The notes: a model not told the origin generated them from the sequence alone. Counted from the first letter of the stretch, positions 1 to 9,631 are shown. The stretch is 61,521 nucleotides of DNA from Luteimonas aquatica (GCF_022662575.1 NZ_JALBFU010000009.1:28206-89726), one strand, 5' to 3'. Translations and numbers: made by a program.

Positions 1-2
1 CC

Positions 3-1085
3 GCCCACGCCTGGTCCAATGCTTCCACGTCGCTGAGCGAACGCCTGGTCGCGCCGGGCGGCACTTCGCCGCTCGTGCCGCAGGAACGCCTGGAGGCCAT
101 GATCGCCACCCTGCGCAGCCGCAGCGGCCATGTGGTCACCGCCGAGGGCATTCCATTGTTCTGGCGCGCGATCGATCCGGGCGACTACCGCCTGCGCTTC
201 GGCTATCGCGCCGCCTCGAACGCGCACGGCGCGGACTTCTCGCTCGACTTCACCCCGCCGCAGGGCCCGGCGCCGGCGCCGCGCGGCACCGTGATCCTGC
301 TGCACGGCTGGATGATGGACGGCGACTCGCTGCTGCCCTGGTCGCTGCAACTGGCGCAGGACGGCTATCGCGCGATCAGCATCGACCTGCGCAACCACGG
401 CCGCTCGGGCGGCGGGCCGTCCGGCTACGGCACGCGCGAGGCCGACGACGTGGCGGCGGTGATCGCGGCGCTGCGCGCGCGCGGCGAGGTGCAGGGGCCG
501 CTGTACCTGTTCGGCGTGTCCTACGGCGCGGCCACCGCGCTGTTCGCCGCGCAGGCGCTCGGCGACGAGGTCTCCGGCGTGGTGGCGATGGAATCCTTCG
601 CCAATGCCGGGCGCGGCATCCGCGACATGGTGCCGCATCTGCTGCACGGCCAGCCGCAGGGCTGGGGCGCGCAGATGAAGACGCAGCTGGCGCGGCTGCG
701 CTACGGCGGCCAGGACCTGGACGCGGTGATCGCCGACGCCGACAGGCAGCTCGGGCTCGACCTGGATGCGGTGGACGTGGCCGGCGCCGCGCGCGAGGCC
801 AAGGCCTGCGTGCTGCTGCTGCACGGCCGCAACGACCGGCACATCCCGGTGAGCCATGGCCGCGCGCTGGCCGCCGCCGCGCCGCGCGCGCGCTACCTGG
901 AAATCGACGGCGAGGACCACCTCACCCTGCCGATGCGGCTGGACCGCCTGGCGCCGACGGTGGAAGGCTGGCTGGATGCGCTGCAGGCGCGGCGCGCGGA
1001 TGGCGCCGACTGTCCCGCGCCGGCCGGCGCGGGATTGCTGGCGCGCGCGCCGCTCAAGCCGGCGGGTCGATCCAGCGCCGGCTGA
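3..1085 (+). CDS. Alpha/beta hydrolase, 5'-truncated by window edge
   Basis: The reading frame is open from base 3 with no stop before it, so the true start probably lies outside the window; a GTG at 75 is only the first possible start inside. The protein has an alpha/beta-hydrolase fold signature: LLHGWMMDG (oxyanion loop), GVSYGAAT with the nucleophile Ser (about residue 149 counted from the GTG), Asp in LHGRNDRH and His in GEDHLTL. The class is serine hydrolase/esterase-like; the substrate cannot be told. It is convergent with the minus-strand mocA gene and their 3' ends overlap by about 32 bp. The visible part is about 360 residues. No membrane segment is seen in the visible part. The family call is secure, the specific function unknown. 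Confidence 0.85.
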   Translation, partial: AHAWSNASTSLSERLVAPGGTSPLVPQERLEAMIATLRSRSGHVVTAEGIPLFWRAIDPGDYRLRFGYRAASNAHGADFSLDFTPPQGPAPAPRGTVILLHGWMMDGDSLLPWSLQLAQDGYRAISIDLRNHGRSGGGPSGYGTREADDVAAVIAALRARGEVQGPLYLFGVSYGAATALFAAQALGDEVSGVVAMESFANAGRGIRDMVPHLLHGQPQGWGAQMKTQLARLRYGGQDLDAVIADADRQLGLDLDAVDVAGAAREAKACVLLLHGRNDRHIPVSHGRALAAAAPRARYLEIDGEDHLTLPMRLDRLAPTVEGWLDALQARRADGADCPAPAGAGLLARAPLKPAGRSSAG

Positions 1086-1680
1086 CCGCCTCGGCCCATT
1101 GCTGCGGCGTATCCAGGTCGAAGCCCAGCGCCGCATCGCGCAGGCGGCCCATGCGCTCCCACGGCCATTCGGCCAGCACCCCGCGCAGGCCGCGATCGCC
1201 GTCGGCCGGCATGCGCGCCAGCAAGGCCGTCGGCACCACCGCCGGGGTGCCGGGATATCCGTCGTGGTCGGTGGCCGCGCACCCCGAAGGCGCCCGCGCC
1301 GCCGCGTCCAGCAGCCATTGCAGGTGATCCGCGCGCAATGCCGGCTGGTCGCAGCCCAGCCACAGCACGCGCGCGATCCCGTCGTCGCCAGCCTCTTCGA
1401 GCGCCTGGCGCGCGCGGTGCAGGCTGCCGGCCAGGCCGCGCTGCCAATCGGCATTGACGTGCACCTGCACGGGCAGGTCGACGACCGCCTCGGCGATCGC
1501 GTCCGCGTGCGCGCCGGCCACCAGCAGCAGGCGGCGCGGCGCGGTGGCGGCGGCCAGGCGCACCGCGCGATGCACCAGGGTTTCGCCGTCGCTGCGCAGT
1601 AGCTGCTTCGGGCGGCCGAGGCGGCGGCTGCCGCCGGCGGCGAGCACGACCGCGGCATGGTCGGCGGCGCGTTCGGTCAT
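1054..1680 (-). CDS. mocA: Molybdenum cofactor cytidylyltransferase-like protein (MobA/MocA family)
   Basis: A 208-residue NTP-transferase-fold protein. The N-terminal signature VVLAAGGSRRLGRPKQLL matches the LAAGxSxRxGxxK nucleotide-binding loop of MobA/MocA proteins, and GCDQP (about residue 110) matches the metal-binding Asp motif. Family members attach CMP (MocA) or GMP (MobA) to molybdopterin. The CMP form is favoured here because xanthine-dehydrogenase-type enzymes of the isoquinoline oxidoreductase group, encoded 5 kb away, commonly use molybdopterin cytosine dinucleotide. It overlaps the upstream xdhC by ATGA (1677-1680), so the two are translationally coupled. Cytosolic. The CMP/GMP choice is inferred from context only. 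Confidence 0.82.
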   Translation of the reverse strand: MTERAADHAAVVLAAGGSRRLGRPKQLLRSDGETLVHRAVRLAAATAPRRLLLVAGAHADAIAEAVVDLPVQVHVNADWQRGLAGSLHRARQALEEAGDDGIARVLWLGCDQPALRADHLQWLLDAAARAPSGCAATDHDGYPGTPAVVPTALLARMPADGDRGLRGVLAEWPWERMGRLRDAALGFDLDTPQQWAEAVSRRWIDPPA

Positions 1681-2642
1681 CCGCCGCCGTCCCCGTGACG
1701 CCAGGCCTGCAGCTGCGCGGCGATGCTCAGCGCGATGGCCTGTGGACCCTGCCCGCCCAGGCGCAATCCGACCGGCGAGCGCAGGCGCGTCGAGAGCGCC
1801 TCGCGGCACGCGGCCGGCAGCACGCGGAACAGGTCCTCGCGGCGGCGCGCCGGACCGAGCAGTCCGACGAAGGCAATGGCGCTGCCGGCCAACGCGTCGA
1901 GCGCTTCGCGGTCGAGCTCGAAGTTGTGGTGCATCACCAGCACGGCATCGAAGGCCGCCTCCATGCCCAGCGCGGCGGCCGGGCCGGCGTCGAGATGGCG
2001 GTCGGCGAAGCGCGCCTGCGCGCGCCAGCGTTCGCGGCGCTCGGCCAGCGTCGTGCGCCAGCCGGTCTGGCGCAGCAGCGGCAGCAGCAGCGGCGTTTCC
2101 GGACCGGCGCCGAGCACCAGGATCTCGGGCGGGGCCTCGATGCGCAGCGTCCATGCGCCGCCCGCCGTCGCCCATTCCGCCACTTCCGTCGGCAGGCGCC
2201 AATCGCGTCTCTCGCCGCCGGCGGAGAACGCCACCGCGCCGTCGCCGCCGAGGCTCAGCGCCAGCGGCGCGCGCCCGCGCTGCCATGCCGCCAGCGGCGC
2301 CTGCGCATCCGGCAGGCCGCGCAGCGGCAGCAGCGCCAGGCGCAGCCGTCCGCGACAGCCAAGCGCCGAGCCGGACAGCAAGTCCTCGTCCTCGCGGGTG
2401 TCGATTTCCATCCAGCGCAGCCGTCCGTCGGCGGCGGATTCGGCGGCCAGCCGTTCGATCGCCGGTTCCAGGCAGCCGCCGCTCAGCCATCCCGCCTGAC
2501 CGGACCCGGCGCCGAACAGCGCCAGCGCGCCGGCGCGGGCGTAGGTGGAGCCTTCGGTGTCCACCACGACGGCCAGCGTCGCCGCATCGTCCTCGCGCAG
2601 CGCGCGCAGCGCGGCCTCCAACACACTTCGATGCTCAGACAT
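1677..2642 (-). CDS. xdhC: XdhC/CoxI family molybdoenzyme maturation factor
   Basis: A 321-residue XdhC-like protein. The N-terminal XdhC_CoxI domain contains VVDTEGSTYARAGA followed by the conserved SGGCLE block (about residues 54-59). The C-terminal Rossmann-type domain starts near ILVLGAGPETPLLL. Known XdhC proteins bind molybdenum cofactor, promote its sulfuration and insert it into xanthine-dehydrogenase-family enzymes. It is first in a two-gene operon with mocA, and the likely client is the iorA/iorB enzyme at 6.3-9.0 kb. Cytosolic, no membrane segments. The ATG at 2642 fits the family start. Client identity is inference. Confidence 0.85.
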   Translation of the reverse strand: MSEHRSVLEAALRALREDDAATLAVVVDTEGSTYARAGALALFGAGSGQAGWLSGGCLEPAIERLAAESAADGRLRWMEIDTREDEDLLSGSALGCRGRLRLALLPLRGLPDAQAPLAAWQRGRAPLALSLGGDGAVAFSAGGERRDWRLPTEVAEWATAGGAWTLRIEAPPEILVLGAGPETPLLLPLLRQTGWRTTLAERRERWRAQARFADRHLDAGPAAALGMEAAFDAVLVMHHNFELDREALDALAGSAIAFVGLLGPARRREDLFRVLPAACREALSTRLRSPVGLRLGGQGPQAIALSIAAQLQAWRHGDGGG

Positions 2643-2728
2643 GGACGGCCGCGCGCTTCCCGCAGACGGAGGGATCGCGGAACGATAGCGCCGCCGCCGG
2701 CACGGTGCCTATCCCCGGGTGGCGCGCA

Positions 2729-3622
2729 TCAGCGCCGCGCGCGGCGGAACGCGTTCGGGGTCACGCCCTCGTGGGCCTTGAAGGCGGTGGTGAAATGGCT
2801 GTGGCTGGCGAATCCGGTGGCGACCGCGATCGTGGTGATGTCCTGCCGGGTCTCGGCGAGCAGCGCCTTGGCGCGCGCCAGGCGGCGCCGGATCACGTAC
2901 TGCGCCGGCGTGGTGCCGAAGGCGGCGCGGAAGGCGACCAGCAGGCGGTGCACGCTCATCCCGGCGAGTTCGGCCAAGGCGTCGAGCGTGATCCGCCGGG
3001 ACAGATTCGCCTCGATGTAGTCCTCCAGCCAGTAGCGGGCCTGCATCGACAGCCGCGCCGGGTCCGCGGCTGCGCCGGCCTTCGCGCCGTCCTCGCCATA
3101 GCGCTCGAGCAGGTGCAGGCCGATCACCTGGCTCAGCGCGGCGCCCATCATCCGCGACAGGTCGTCGTCGCGCCGCGCCTGCTCGGCCAGGCGCCGCACC
3201 GCCAGATGCAGGAACTCGTCGCGATGCATCAGCCGCGCCGGGAGATCGCGAAAGCCTCCGGCGCGATCGGTCAGCGCCTCGAAATGCTCCGGCGCGATGC
3301 GCAGCTCGGCGCATTGGAACCGGCCGCCGCGCGCCTGGCTGGCGTAGCGGCGCCCGGCCGGGATCAGCAGCACGTCGCCGCCGCTGGGCTCCGCGCGGCG
3401 GGCGCCCTGGCCCTCGATCTCCGTCACCAGGCCTTGCATCCGTCCCTCGAAATGCACGATCAGGGTATGCGCGCGGCCATGGATCGCCCAGTCGGCGGGG
3501 GCCAGGATCCGTTCGGACAGCAGCGACAGCTCCACCCCCGGCCAGGCGGCCAGGGTCTCGGTGCGGGGATTCGCGGCCGCGGCGGGCGCGGCGAATCCGC
3601 TCGGGAAATCTGCAAGCTCCAC
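2729..3622 (-). CDS. AraC-family transcriptional regulator
   Basis: A 297-residue AraC/XylS-type regulator. Residues about 1-180 form an effector/dimerisation domain without a close recognised ligand class. The C-terminal 100 residues hold the two helix-turn-helix units of AraC: RRITLDALAELAGMSVHRLL, then ITTIAVATGFASHSHFTTAFK with the usual second-helix signature. It is divergent from the SDR/aldehyde dehydrogenase pair across a 140-bp gap containing an inverted repeat (3678-3697), so regulation of that pair by an aldehyde or alcohol ligand is likely but unproven. ATG at 3622. Confidence 0.88.
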   Translation of the reverse strand: MELADFPSGFAAPAAAANPRTETLAAWPGVELSLLSERILAPADWAIHGRAHTLIVHFEGRMQGLVTEIEGQGARRAEPSGGDVLLIPAGRRYASQARGGRFQCAELRIAPEHFEALTDRAGGFRDLPARLMHRDEFLHLAVRRLAEQARRDDDLSRMMGAALSQVIGLHLLERYGEDGAKAGAAADPARLSMQARYWLEDYIEANLSRRITLDALAELAGMSVHRLLVAFRAAFGTTPAQYVIRRRLARAKALLAETRQDITTIAVATGFASHSHFTTAFKAHEGVTPNAFRRARR

Positions 3623-3677
3623 GGAGATTTTGGAAGCCGGTGCGGTGGGCCGGGACCATCATAGCCATCGGCCCGTT

Positions 3678-3697
3678 TTGTGCCCAACGTCGCACAA
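3678..3697. promoter_or_regulatory. Inverted repeat in AraC/SDR divergent intergenic region
   Basis: TTGTGC and GCACAA form a perfect 6-bp inverted repeat separated by 8 bp, about 65 bp upstream of the SDR start and 55 bp from the AraC start. Its position suits an operator shared by the divergent genes. AraC proteins often use direct repeats instead, so this is only a candidate. Confidence 0.35.
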
Positions 3698-3762
3698 CGC
3701 GCCGCGGCGGGCGCCGATCCGCCGCGCTCCCCCACTTCCGCCACACCACCAAGGAAATCCTC

Positions 3763-4536
3763 ATGGCAGACCATTCCATCAAGGGCAAGACCGCCCTCAT
3801 CGCCGGCGGCGCCAAGAACCTGGGCGGCCTGATCGCCCGCGACCTCGCGCAGCAGGGCGCCAGGGCGGTGGCGATCCACTACAACAGCGCGGCCAGCAAG
3901 GCCGAGGCGGAGGCCACCGTCGCCGCGATCCAGGCCGCCGGCGCCCAGGCCGCCGCCTTCCAGGCCGACCTGACCACCGCGGGCGCGGTGGAGAAGCTCT
4001 TCGCCGACGCCGTGGCCGCCGTCGGCCGCCCGGACATCGCCATCAACACCGTCGGCAAGGTGCTGAAGAAGCCGTTCGTGGAGATCAGCGAGGCCGAATA
4101 CGACGAGATGACCGCGGTCAATTCGAAGGCGGCGTTCTTCTTCCTCAAGGAAGCCGGCAAGCACGTCAACGACAACGGCAAGATCGTCACCCTGGTGACC
4201 TCGCTGCTGGGCGCGTTCACGCCCTTCTACGCCGCCTACGCCGGCACCAAGGCGCCGGTGGAGCATTACACCCGCGCCGCGGCCAAGGAGTTCGGCGAGC
4301 GCGGCATCTCGGTGACCGCCGTCGGTCCCGGCCCGATGGACACGCCGTTCTTCTATCCGGCCGAGGGCGCGGACGCGGTGGCCTACCACAAGACCGCCGC
4401 GGCGCTGTCGGGCTTCACCAAGACCGGCCTGACCGACATCGCTGACGTGGTGCCCTTCATCCGCCACCTGGTCTCCGACGGCTGGTGGATCACCGGCCAG
4501 ACGCTGCTGATCAACGGCGGCTACACCACCAAGTAA
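3763..4536 (+). CDS. Short-chain dehydrogenase/reductase
   Basis: A 257-residue classical SDR. The Rossmann loop is [14 protein letters not shown] (a variant of TGxxxGxG), followed by NTVGK (NAG-equivalent), catalytic Ser in TLVTSLLGA, and YAGTK supplying Tyr and Lys of YxxxK (about residues 157-161). It ends [11 protein letters not shown], typical of the family C-terminus. The ATG at 3763 is chosen because AAGGA lies 7 bp upstream; an in-frame ATG at 3640 would add 41 residues without family similarity. It is followed 53 bp later by an aldehyde dehydrogenase on the same strand, suggesting consecutive alcohol/aldehyde oxidation or detoxification. NAD(P) preference and substrate unknown. Confidence 0.9.
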   Translation: MADHSIKGKTALIAGGAKNLGGLIARDLAQQGARAVAIHYNSAASKAEAEATVAAIQAAGAQAAAFQADLTTAGAVEKLFADAVAAVGRPDIAINTVGKVLKKPFVEISEAEYDEMTAVNSKAAFFFLKEAGKHVNDNGKIVTLVTSLLGAFTPFYAAYAGTKAPVEHYTRAAAKEFGERGISVTAVGPGPMDTPFFYPAEGADAVAYHKTAAALSGFTKTGLTDIADVVPFIRHLVSDGWWITGQTLLINGGYTTK

Positions 4537-4589
4537 GGCGCGTTCCGGCCGGCGCCCGCGCGGCGCCGGCCCTTGCGGAGATTCCCGCG

Positions 4590-5966
4590 ATGGCCAATCG
4601 ATTCCAGGCGATCCTCGATGCGCAGCGGGCGCGCTTCGACAGCGACGCCACCAAGCCCCTTGCCTGGCGCATGGACCAGCTCGACCGCATGGAACGCATG
4701 CTGCGCGAGCGGCAGGACGCATTCTGCGCCGCGCTGCACCAGGATTTCGGCAAGCCGCCGTTCGAGCAGCTGTTCGAGATCACCGTGCCGCTGGGCGTGA
4801 TCAAGTACTACCGCGAGCACCTGGAGGCGCTGATGGCGCCGCAGCCGGTGCCGATTCCCGAGGGGCTGGAAGCCACCGGCAACCGCGGCGTGATCTACAA
4901 GGAACCCTACGGCGTCACCCTGGTGATCGGCCCTTTCAACGCGCCGGTGCTGCTGTTGCTCGATCCGGCCATCGCCGCATTGGCCGCGGGCAATCCGGTG
5001 ATCCTGAAGCCGGCCAACACCACGCCGGCGACCGCCGCGCTGTTCCAGGAATACGTGCCGCGGTATTTCGCGCCCGAGGACGTGGCGGTGGTGACCGGCG
5101 GCCGCGAGGAGATCACCGAGCTGCTGCAGCTGCCCTTCGACTTCATCTTCTTCACCGGCAGCTCGAACGTGGGCAAGGTGGTGATGCGCGCCGCCGCCGA
5201 GCATCTGACGCCGGTTATCCTGGAGCTGGGCGGACAGAACCCGACCATCGTCGACGAGACCGCCAACCTCGACATCGCCGCCGACCGCATCGCCTGGGGC
5301 CACAACGCGATATCCGGCCAGTGGTGCATTGCCCCCGGCTACGTCTGCGTGCACGAGCGCATCGCCGACGCGTTCCTCGACAGGCTCAAGGCCGCGATCG
5401 TGCGCATGTACGGCGCCGATCCGAGCCGAAGCCCCGACTTCGCGCGCATGATCAGCGAACGCGACGCCGAGCGCGTGGCGTCCTACATCCTGCCCGGGAA
5501 AGTGGTCCTGGGCGGCCGCTACGACATCCCCGCGCGCTACGTCGAACCGACCCTGCTCTACCCTTCGGACTGGGAGGACCCCGCGCTGCAGCAGGAGATC
5601 TTCGGCCCGGTGCTGCCGGTGATGCCCTACCGCGACCTGCGCGCGCTGGTGGCCGCGATCAAGAAGAAGCCCAAGCCGCTGGTCGCCTACATTTTCAGCA
5701 AGGACCAGGCCGCCATCGACTATGTGCTGGGCAGCCTGTCCTTCGGCGGCGGCTGCGTGAACCAGACCAACCTGCATTGCTGGATCGACAGCCTGCCCTT
5801 CGGCGGCGTGGGCTACAGCGGCATGGGCAAGTACTACGGCAAGGCCGGCTTCGACGCCCTGAGCAATACCAAGGCGATGCTGATCGGCAATCCGGACCTG
5901 GAGCTGGACGTGTTCCCGCCGTACGCGGGCAAGGACATCGGCAGGAGCCTGCGCCTGTTTTCCTGA
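4590..5966 (+). CDS. Aldehyde dehydrogenase (class 3 / coniferyl-aldehyde type)
   Basis: A 458-residue aldehyde dehydrogenase, short as in the class 3 group. Visible motifs are the NAD-binding [10 protein letters not shown], the general-base Glu in [10 protein letters not shown], the nucleophilic Cys in [11 protein letters not shown] (about residue 247), and the EIFGPVLPV motif. The ATG at 4590 begins MANRF; an earlier in-frame ATG would run into the SDR. The likely role is NAD(P)-dependent oxidation of an aldehyde, perhaps produced by the neighbouring SDR, under the divergent AraC regulator. No membrane-anchor tail is obvious, although the C-terminus is hydrophobic-aromatic. Cytosolic. Confidence 0.9.
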   Translation: MANRFQAILDAQRARFDSDATKPLAWRMDQLDRMERMLRERQDAFCAALHQDFGKPPFEQLFEITVPLGVIKYYREHLEALMAPQPVPIPEGLEATGNRGVIYKEPYGVTLVIGPFNAPVLLLLDPAIAALAAGNPVILKPANTTPATAALFQEYVPRYFAPEDVAVVTGGREEITELLQLPFDFIFFTGSSNVGKVVMRAAAEHLTPVILELGGQNPTIVDETANLDIAADRIAWGHNAISGQWCIAPGYVCVHERIADAFLDRLKAAIVRMYGADPSRSPDFARMISERDAERVASYILPGKVVLGGRYDIPARYVEPTLLYPSDWEDPALQQEIFGPVLPVMPYRDLRALVAAIKKKPKPLVAYIFSKDQAAIDYVLGSLSFGGGCVNQTNLHCWIDSLPFGGVGYSGMGKYYGKAGFDALSNTKAMLIGNPDLELDVFPPYAGKDIGRSLRLFS

Positions 5967-6035
5967 GTCGACGCATTTTCGGACCGGGCGGCAAGGGTGT
6001 TGGGACTTTGGTCTTGCCGCGACGGAAACACTTGT

Positions 6036-6138
6036 CCGATGCCGTTGATGGCGTAGCATCGGAACCGCGGACATCCGGAGGAGACACGCTTTCAGGAGGC
6101 CGTCCATGGCGTAGCATCCTGACTTGCGGACAGCCCGG
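6036..6138. repeat. Two imperfect direct repeats with hairpins, ALDH-iorA gap
   Basis: The block ATGGCGTAGCATC occurs at 6048-6060 and 6106-6118, and each copy is followed by a similar GCGGACA-x-CC stretch, giving two repeats of about 35 bp spaced 58 bp apart. Each copy sits in its own inverted repeat: CCGATGC/GCATCGG (6036-6062) and TCAGGA/TCCTGA (6092-6122). This resembles degenerate REP-like palindromic elements. No gene was recognised in 5967-6259. Confidence 0.5.
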
Positions 6139-6182
6139 CCCGGCTCTCACCGCGCTGACGGCGCGGTTCGGCTTGGCCGGGC
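6133..6182. repeat. Nested inverted repeat
   Basis: Outer arms GCCCGGCC/GGCCGGGC (6133-6140, 6175-6182) enclose inner arms ACCGCGC/GCGCGGT (6149-6155, 6161-6167) with a 5-base loop. It can fold as a two-tier stem in RNA of either strand. It lies immediately downstream of the direct repeats at 6036-6138. Confidence 0.5.
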
Positions 6183-6186
6183 GTTC

Positions 6187-6231
6187 GGACCCGCATCCGA
6201 TGCCGATAGGGCATCGGATAAACGCGGGTCC
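6187..6231. repeat. Long hairpin upstream of iorA
   Basis: Outer arms GGACCCGC/GCGGGTCC and adjoining inner arms ATCCGATGCC/GGCATCGGAT make an 18-bp stem with loop GATAG and a 4-base AAAC bulge on the 3' side. It ends 28 bp before the iorA start, so it would be in the 5' leader of the molybdoenzyme transcript. It has no U-tract. It could be a REP-like element, an mRNA stabiliser or a regulatory leader. Confidence 0.5.
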
Positions 6232-6259
6232 TCACCCAGCCATCGCCAGGGAGATGATC

Positions 6260-6715
6260 ATGAAACTGCACGTCAACGGCTCCGAACGCGAGGTCGACGC
6301 ACCGGCCGACATGCCCCTGCTCTGGGTGCTGCGCGACCTGCTCGGCATGACCGGCACCAAATTCGGCTGCGGCATCGCCCAGTGCGGCGCCTGCACCGTG
6401 CACGTGGACGGCGCCCCGCTGCGCGCCTGCGTGACGCCCGCCTCCGCGGTGGAAGGGCGCAAGATCACCACCATCGAGGGGCTGTCCAACGACGGCAGCC
6501 ATCCCGTGCAGCGGGCCTGGGCGGAACTCGACGTGGTGCAGTGCGGCTACTGCCAGTCGGGCCAGATCATGTCGGCCGCCGCGCTGCTGACGCAGATCCC
6601 CAAGCCCACGGACGCCGATATCGATCAGGCGCTGTCGGGCAACCTCTGCCGCTGCGGCACCTACCAGCGCATCCGCGCCGCGGTGCATCGCGCCGCCGAC
6701 CTCGGCAAAGGCTGA
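6260..6715 (+). CDS. iorA: Isoquinoline-1-oxidoreductase-type small subunit, two [2Fe-2S] clusters
   Basis: A 151-residue iron-sulfur subunit. The N-terminal plant-ferredoxin-like cluster motif is [12 protein letters not shown] with a later Cys in RACVTP; the C-terminal helical cluster motif is CGYCQSGQ followed by CRCGTY. This is the standard two-cluster small subunit that carries electrons from the molybdenum site of the large subunit. The start at 6260 is preferred over the in-frame ATG at 6254 because AGGGAG at 6248-6253 is then 6 bp upstream. It carries no signal of its own; it presumably leaves the cytoplasm bound to the Tat-targeted large subunit. The large subunit follows 119 bp later. 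Confidence 0.92.
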   Translation: MKLHVNGSEREVDAPADMPLLWVLRDLLGMTGTKFGCGIAQCGACTVHVDGAPLRACVTPASAVEGRKITTIEGLSNDGSHPVQRAWAELDVVQCGYCQSGQIMSAAALLTQIPKPTDADIDQALSGNLCRCGTYQRIRAAVHRAADLGKG

Positions 6716-6738
6716 TCCCCGCTCCTCTCCGCTTGCGC

Positions 6739-6770
6739 GAGGGGAACGCGGCGAAACGCCGCCTCCCCTC
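6739..6770 (+). promoter_or_regulatory. Intercistronic hairpin between iorA and iorB
   Basis: GAGGGG...CCCCTC encloses GCGGCG-AAA-CGCCGC (6748-6762), giving a stem of about 12 bp with a 3-base loop and no U-tract. Its place between the small- and large-subunit genes suggests processing or mRNA stability control rather than termination. Confidence 0.4.
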
Positions 6771-6834
6771 TCCTCAATCTTCCGGCCCGACGGCCGCCTT
6801 CCCCGCCCCGGGGAAGGGATCCCAGGAGGTTCCC

Positions 6835-9045
6835 GTGAACGCAGTTCCCGATCCTTCCCGCCGCCGCTTCCTCAGGACCGGCGCCCTCGTCGGCGGCGGC
6901 CTGGTCATCGCCTTCGTGGTGCCCGGCGCGAAACGCTTCGCCATGGCGCAGGCGCCGGCCGCGGCGAGCGCCGGCGCGGCGCCCTTCGCCCCCAACGCCT
7001 TCCTGCGCGTGGGCATCGACGACAGCGTCACCGTGCTGCTCGCGCATTCGGAGATGGGCCAGGGCATCTGGACCGCCCTGCCGATGCTCATCGCCGAAGA
7101 ACTCGACGCCGACTGGTCGAAGATCAAGGTCGAGCACGCGCCTGCGGCACCGGCTTACAACAACCTGGCCTTCGGCAACATCCAGGGGACCGGCGGCTCC
7201 ACCACGACCTGGAGCGAGTTCGACCGCTACCGCCAGGCCGGCGCCGCCGCGCGCGCGCTGCTGGTGCAGGCCGCCGCCGCGCGGCTGAAGGTGCCGGCGG
7301 AACAGCTGCGCACCGAGAACGGTGTCGTCGTCTCGGGCGAACAGCGCCTGCGCTACGGCGAACTGGTGGAAGACGCCGCGAAGCTGCAGGCGCCCGATCC
7401 GAAGTCGCTCAAGCTCAAGGACGCCAAGGACTGGAAGATCATCGGCAAGCCGACGCCGCGCCTGGACACGCCGGAGAAGATCACCGGCCGCGCCCAGTTC
7501 GGCATGGACGTGCAGTTCGAGGGCCTGCGCACCGCCGTGGTGGCGCGCGCGCCGGTGTTCGGCGGCAAGGTGAAGTCCTTCGACGCCACCGCCGCCAAGG
7601 CCGTGCCCGGCGTGCGCGACGTGGTGCAGGTGCCCAGCGGCGTGGCGGTGATCGCCGACCACTACTGGGCGGCCAAGCTCGGCCGCGACGCGCTGCAGGT
7701 GGAATGGGATCTCGGCCCGGGCGCCACGCTGGACAGTACTGCGCTGCGCGAACAGTTCGCCAAGCTCTCGCTCACGCCCGGCGCGGTCGCCGCGCGGGCA
7801 GGCGACGCGGTGGCGGCGATGTCCGGCGCCGCGCATACGGTGGAGGTGGAATACGCCGTGCCCTACCTCGCGCATGCGCCGATGGAGCCGCTCAACTGCA
7901 CGGTGAAGATCGACGCCGACAAGTGCGAGATCTGGACCGGCACGCAGTTCCAGACCGTCGACCAGCAGGTCGCCGCCCGGATCACCGGCCTGAAGCCGGA
8001 ACAGATCTTCATCCACACTGCGTTCCTCGGCGGCGGTTTCGGCCGGCGCGCCACGCCCACCTCCGACTTCGTCACCGAGGCGGTGGAGGTGGCCAAGGCC
8101 GCGAAGGTGCCGGTCAAGACGGTGTGGTCGCGCGAGGACGACATCCGCGGCGGCTACTACCGCCCCGCCTACGTGCAGCACGCCAAGGTCGGCCTCGACG
8201 CCGAGGGCAAGCCGGTCGCCTGGCTGCAGACCCTGGTCGGCCAGTCGATCACCGCCGGCACGCCGTTCGCGGCCTTCACCATCAAGGACGGCATCGACGC
8301 CACCTCGGTGGAAGGCGTCGCCGACTCCCCGTACGTGAAGGGCACGCCGGCGCACCGCGTCGACCTGCATTCGCCCGACACCGGCATCCCGGTGCTGTGG
8401 TGGCGCTCGGTCGGCCACAGCTACAACGGCTTCGTGATGGAAAGCCTGGTGGACGAGCTGGCGCATGCCGCCGGCAAGGAGCCGCTGGAATACCGCCGCC
8501 TGCTGCTCAAGGACCATCCGCGCCACCTGGCCGCGCTCAACCTGGCCGCGGAGAAGTTCGGCTGGAGCAAGCCGCTGGCGCAAGGGCGCGGCAAGGGCAT
8601 CGCGGTGCACGAGTCCTTCGGCAGCTACGTGGCGCAGGCCGCCGAGATTTCCATCGAGAACGCGCCTGATGGAAGCAGCGCGATCAAGGTGCACCGCGTG
8701 GTCTGCGCCATCGACTGCGGCCTGGCGGTGAACCCGGGCGCGGTGGAAGCTCAGATGCAATCGGGCATCGCCTTCGGCCTCGGTGCCGTGCTGCATTCGC
8801 GGCTGACCCTCAAGGAAGGCCGCGTGCAGGAATCCAACTACCACGACTACACCGTGCTGCGCATGCACGAGATGCCGCTGGTGGAGGTGCACATCGTGCC
8901 CAGCACCGAGAAGATGGGCGGCGTCGGCGAGCCCGGCACGCCGCCGATCGCGCCGGCCGTGGCCAACGCCGTGTTCGCCCTCACCGGCCAGCGCTTGCGC
9001 GAGCTGCCCCTGCAACCCGCCCCCGCCACCGCGCCGAAGGCCTGA
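6835..9045 (+). CDS. iorB: Isoquinoline-1-oxidoreductase-type molybdenum large subunit
   Basis: A 736-residue molybdopterin-binding subunit of the xanthine dehydrogenase superfamily, membrane/periplasmic type. The N-terminus has a Tat signal (RRRFLRTG followed by a hydrophobic stretch). Two related molybdenum-binding halves follow. GGGFGRR (about residues 400-406) and the catalytic-Glu region [10 protein letters not shown] near the C-terminus are visible. GTG start at 6835 with AGGAGG 5 bp upstream. Such enzymes hydroxylate N-heterocycles or oxidise aldehydes and pass electrons to a c-type cytochrome, which is the next gene. The aldehyde substrate idea rests only on the ALDH/SDR neighbours. 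Confidence 0.9.
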   Translation: MNAVPDPSRRRFLRTGALVGGGLVIAFVVPGAKRFAMAQAPAAASAGAAPFAPNAFLRVGIDDSVTVLLAHSEMGQGIWTALPMLIAEELDADWSKIKVEHAPAAPAYNNLAFGNIQGTGGSTTTWSEFDRYRQAGAAARALLVQAAAARLKVPAEQLRTENGVVVSGEQRLRYGELVEDAAKLQAPDPKSLKLKDAKDWKIIGKPTPRLDTPEKITGRAQFGMDVQFEGLRTAVVARAPVFGGKVKSFDATAAKAVPGVRDVVQVPSGVAVIADHYWAAKLGRDALQVEWDLGPGATLDSTALREQFAKLSLTPGAVAARAGDAVAAMSGAAHTVEVEYAVPYLAHAPMEPLNCTVKIDADKCEIWTGTQFQTVDQQVAARITGLKPEQIFIHTAFLGGGFGRRATPTSDFVTEAVEVAKAAKVPVKTVWSREDDIRGGYYRPAYVQHAKVGLDAEGKPVAWLQTLVGQSITAGTPFAAFTIKDGIDATSVEGVADSPYVKGTPAHRVDLHSPDTGIPVLWWRSVGHSYNGFVMESLVDELAHAAGKEPLEYRRLLLKDHPRHLAALNLAAEKFGWSKPLAQGRGKGIAVHESFGSYVAQAAEISIENAPDGSSAIKVHRVVCAIDCGLAVNPGAVEAQMQSGIAFGLGAVLHSRLTLKEGRVQESNYHDYTVLRMHEMPLVEVHIVPSTEKMGGVGEPGTPPIAPAVANAVFALTGQRLRELPLQPAPATAPKA

Positions 9046-9058
9046 GAGGAGACCGACG

Positions 9059-9631
9059 ATGAAGCACTCCGTCCTGTTGAGTCTCGCCGCCCTCGCGCTC
9101 GTGGCCTGCGCCCCGCGCGTCAGCCCCGAGCAGACGGCCAAGGCGATCGAGGCCTTCGCCACCGTGGAGAAGGTGTTCCAGCATCCGCGCTGCAGCAACT
9201 GCCACATCCCCGGCGACCAGCCGCTGCAGTTCGACAGCCAGAGCCCGCACGCGATGCAGGTGGTGCGCGGCCCGGAGGGCAAGGGCGCGGCCGGCCTGCC
9301 CTGCAGCACCTGTCACGGCACGCAGAACTCGCCGGCCAGCTACGGTGCGCACGCCCCGCCCGGCGCGCCGCACTGGCAGCTGCCGCCGCCCGACCACAAG
9401 ATGGCCTGGATCGGATTGCCGGCCAAGGCGCTGTGCGAAATGATCCAGGACAAGTCCCGCAACGGCGACCGCGACTTCGCCGCGCTGATCAAGCACGTCA
9501 GCGAGGACAAGCTGGTGCTGTGGGGCTGGCAGCCCGGCGGCGAACGCAAGCCGGTGCCGGTGCCGCACGACCAGTTCGTGGCGGCGTTCAAGACCTGGGC
9601 CGATGCGGGCGGGCCGTGTCCGGCCGGATAA
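9059..9631 (+). CDS. c-type cytochrome lipoprotein, partner of iorAB
   Basis: A 190-residue exported protein with a lipobox-like LVAC at the end of a short signal peptide (Cys about residue 17). Two haem-binding CxxCH motifs, CSNCH and CSTCH, lie about 44 residues apart, so a dihaem protein is expected. It starts 13 bp after iorB and is on the same strand. The likely role is accepting electrons from the IorAB [2Fe-2S] chain and passing them to the respiratory chain at the periplasmic face. It is convergent with the next gene. Confidence 0.85.
   Translation: MKHSVLLSLAALALVACAPRVSPEQTAKAIEAFATVEKVFQHPRCSNCHIPGDQPLQFDSQSPHAMQVVRGPEGKGAAGLPCSTCHGTQNSPASYGAHAPPGAPHWQLPPPDHKMAWIGLPAKALCEMIQDKSRNGDRDFAALIKHVSEDKLVLWGWQPGGERKPVPVPHDQFVAAFKTWADAGGPCPAG

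Noticed and set aside
6187..6231. Molybdenum-cofactor riboswitch before iorA
   Set aside because: Position is suggestive, but the sequence is a simple long hairpin and does not show the multi-stem core I know for that riboswitch.
6187..6231. Rho-independent terminator of the aldehyde dehydrogenase
   Set aside because: No U-tract follows the stem on the plus strand and it lies over 200 bp after the stop.
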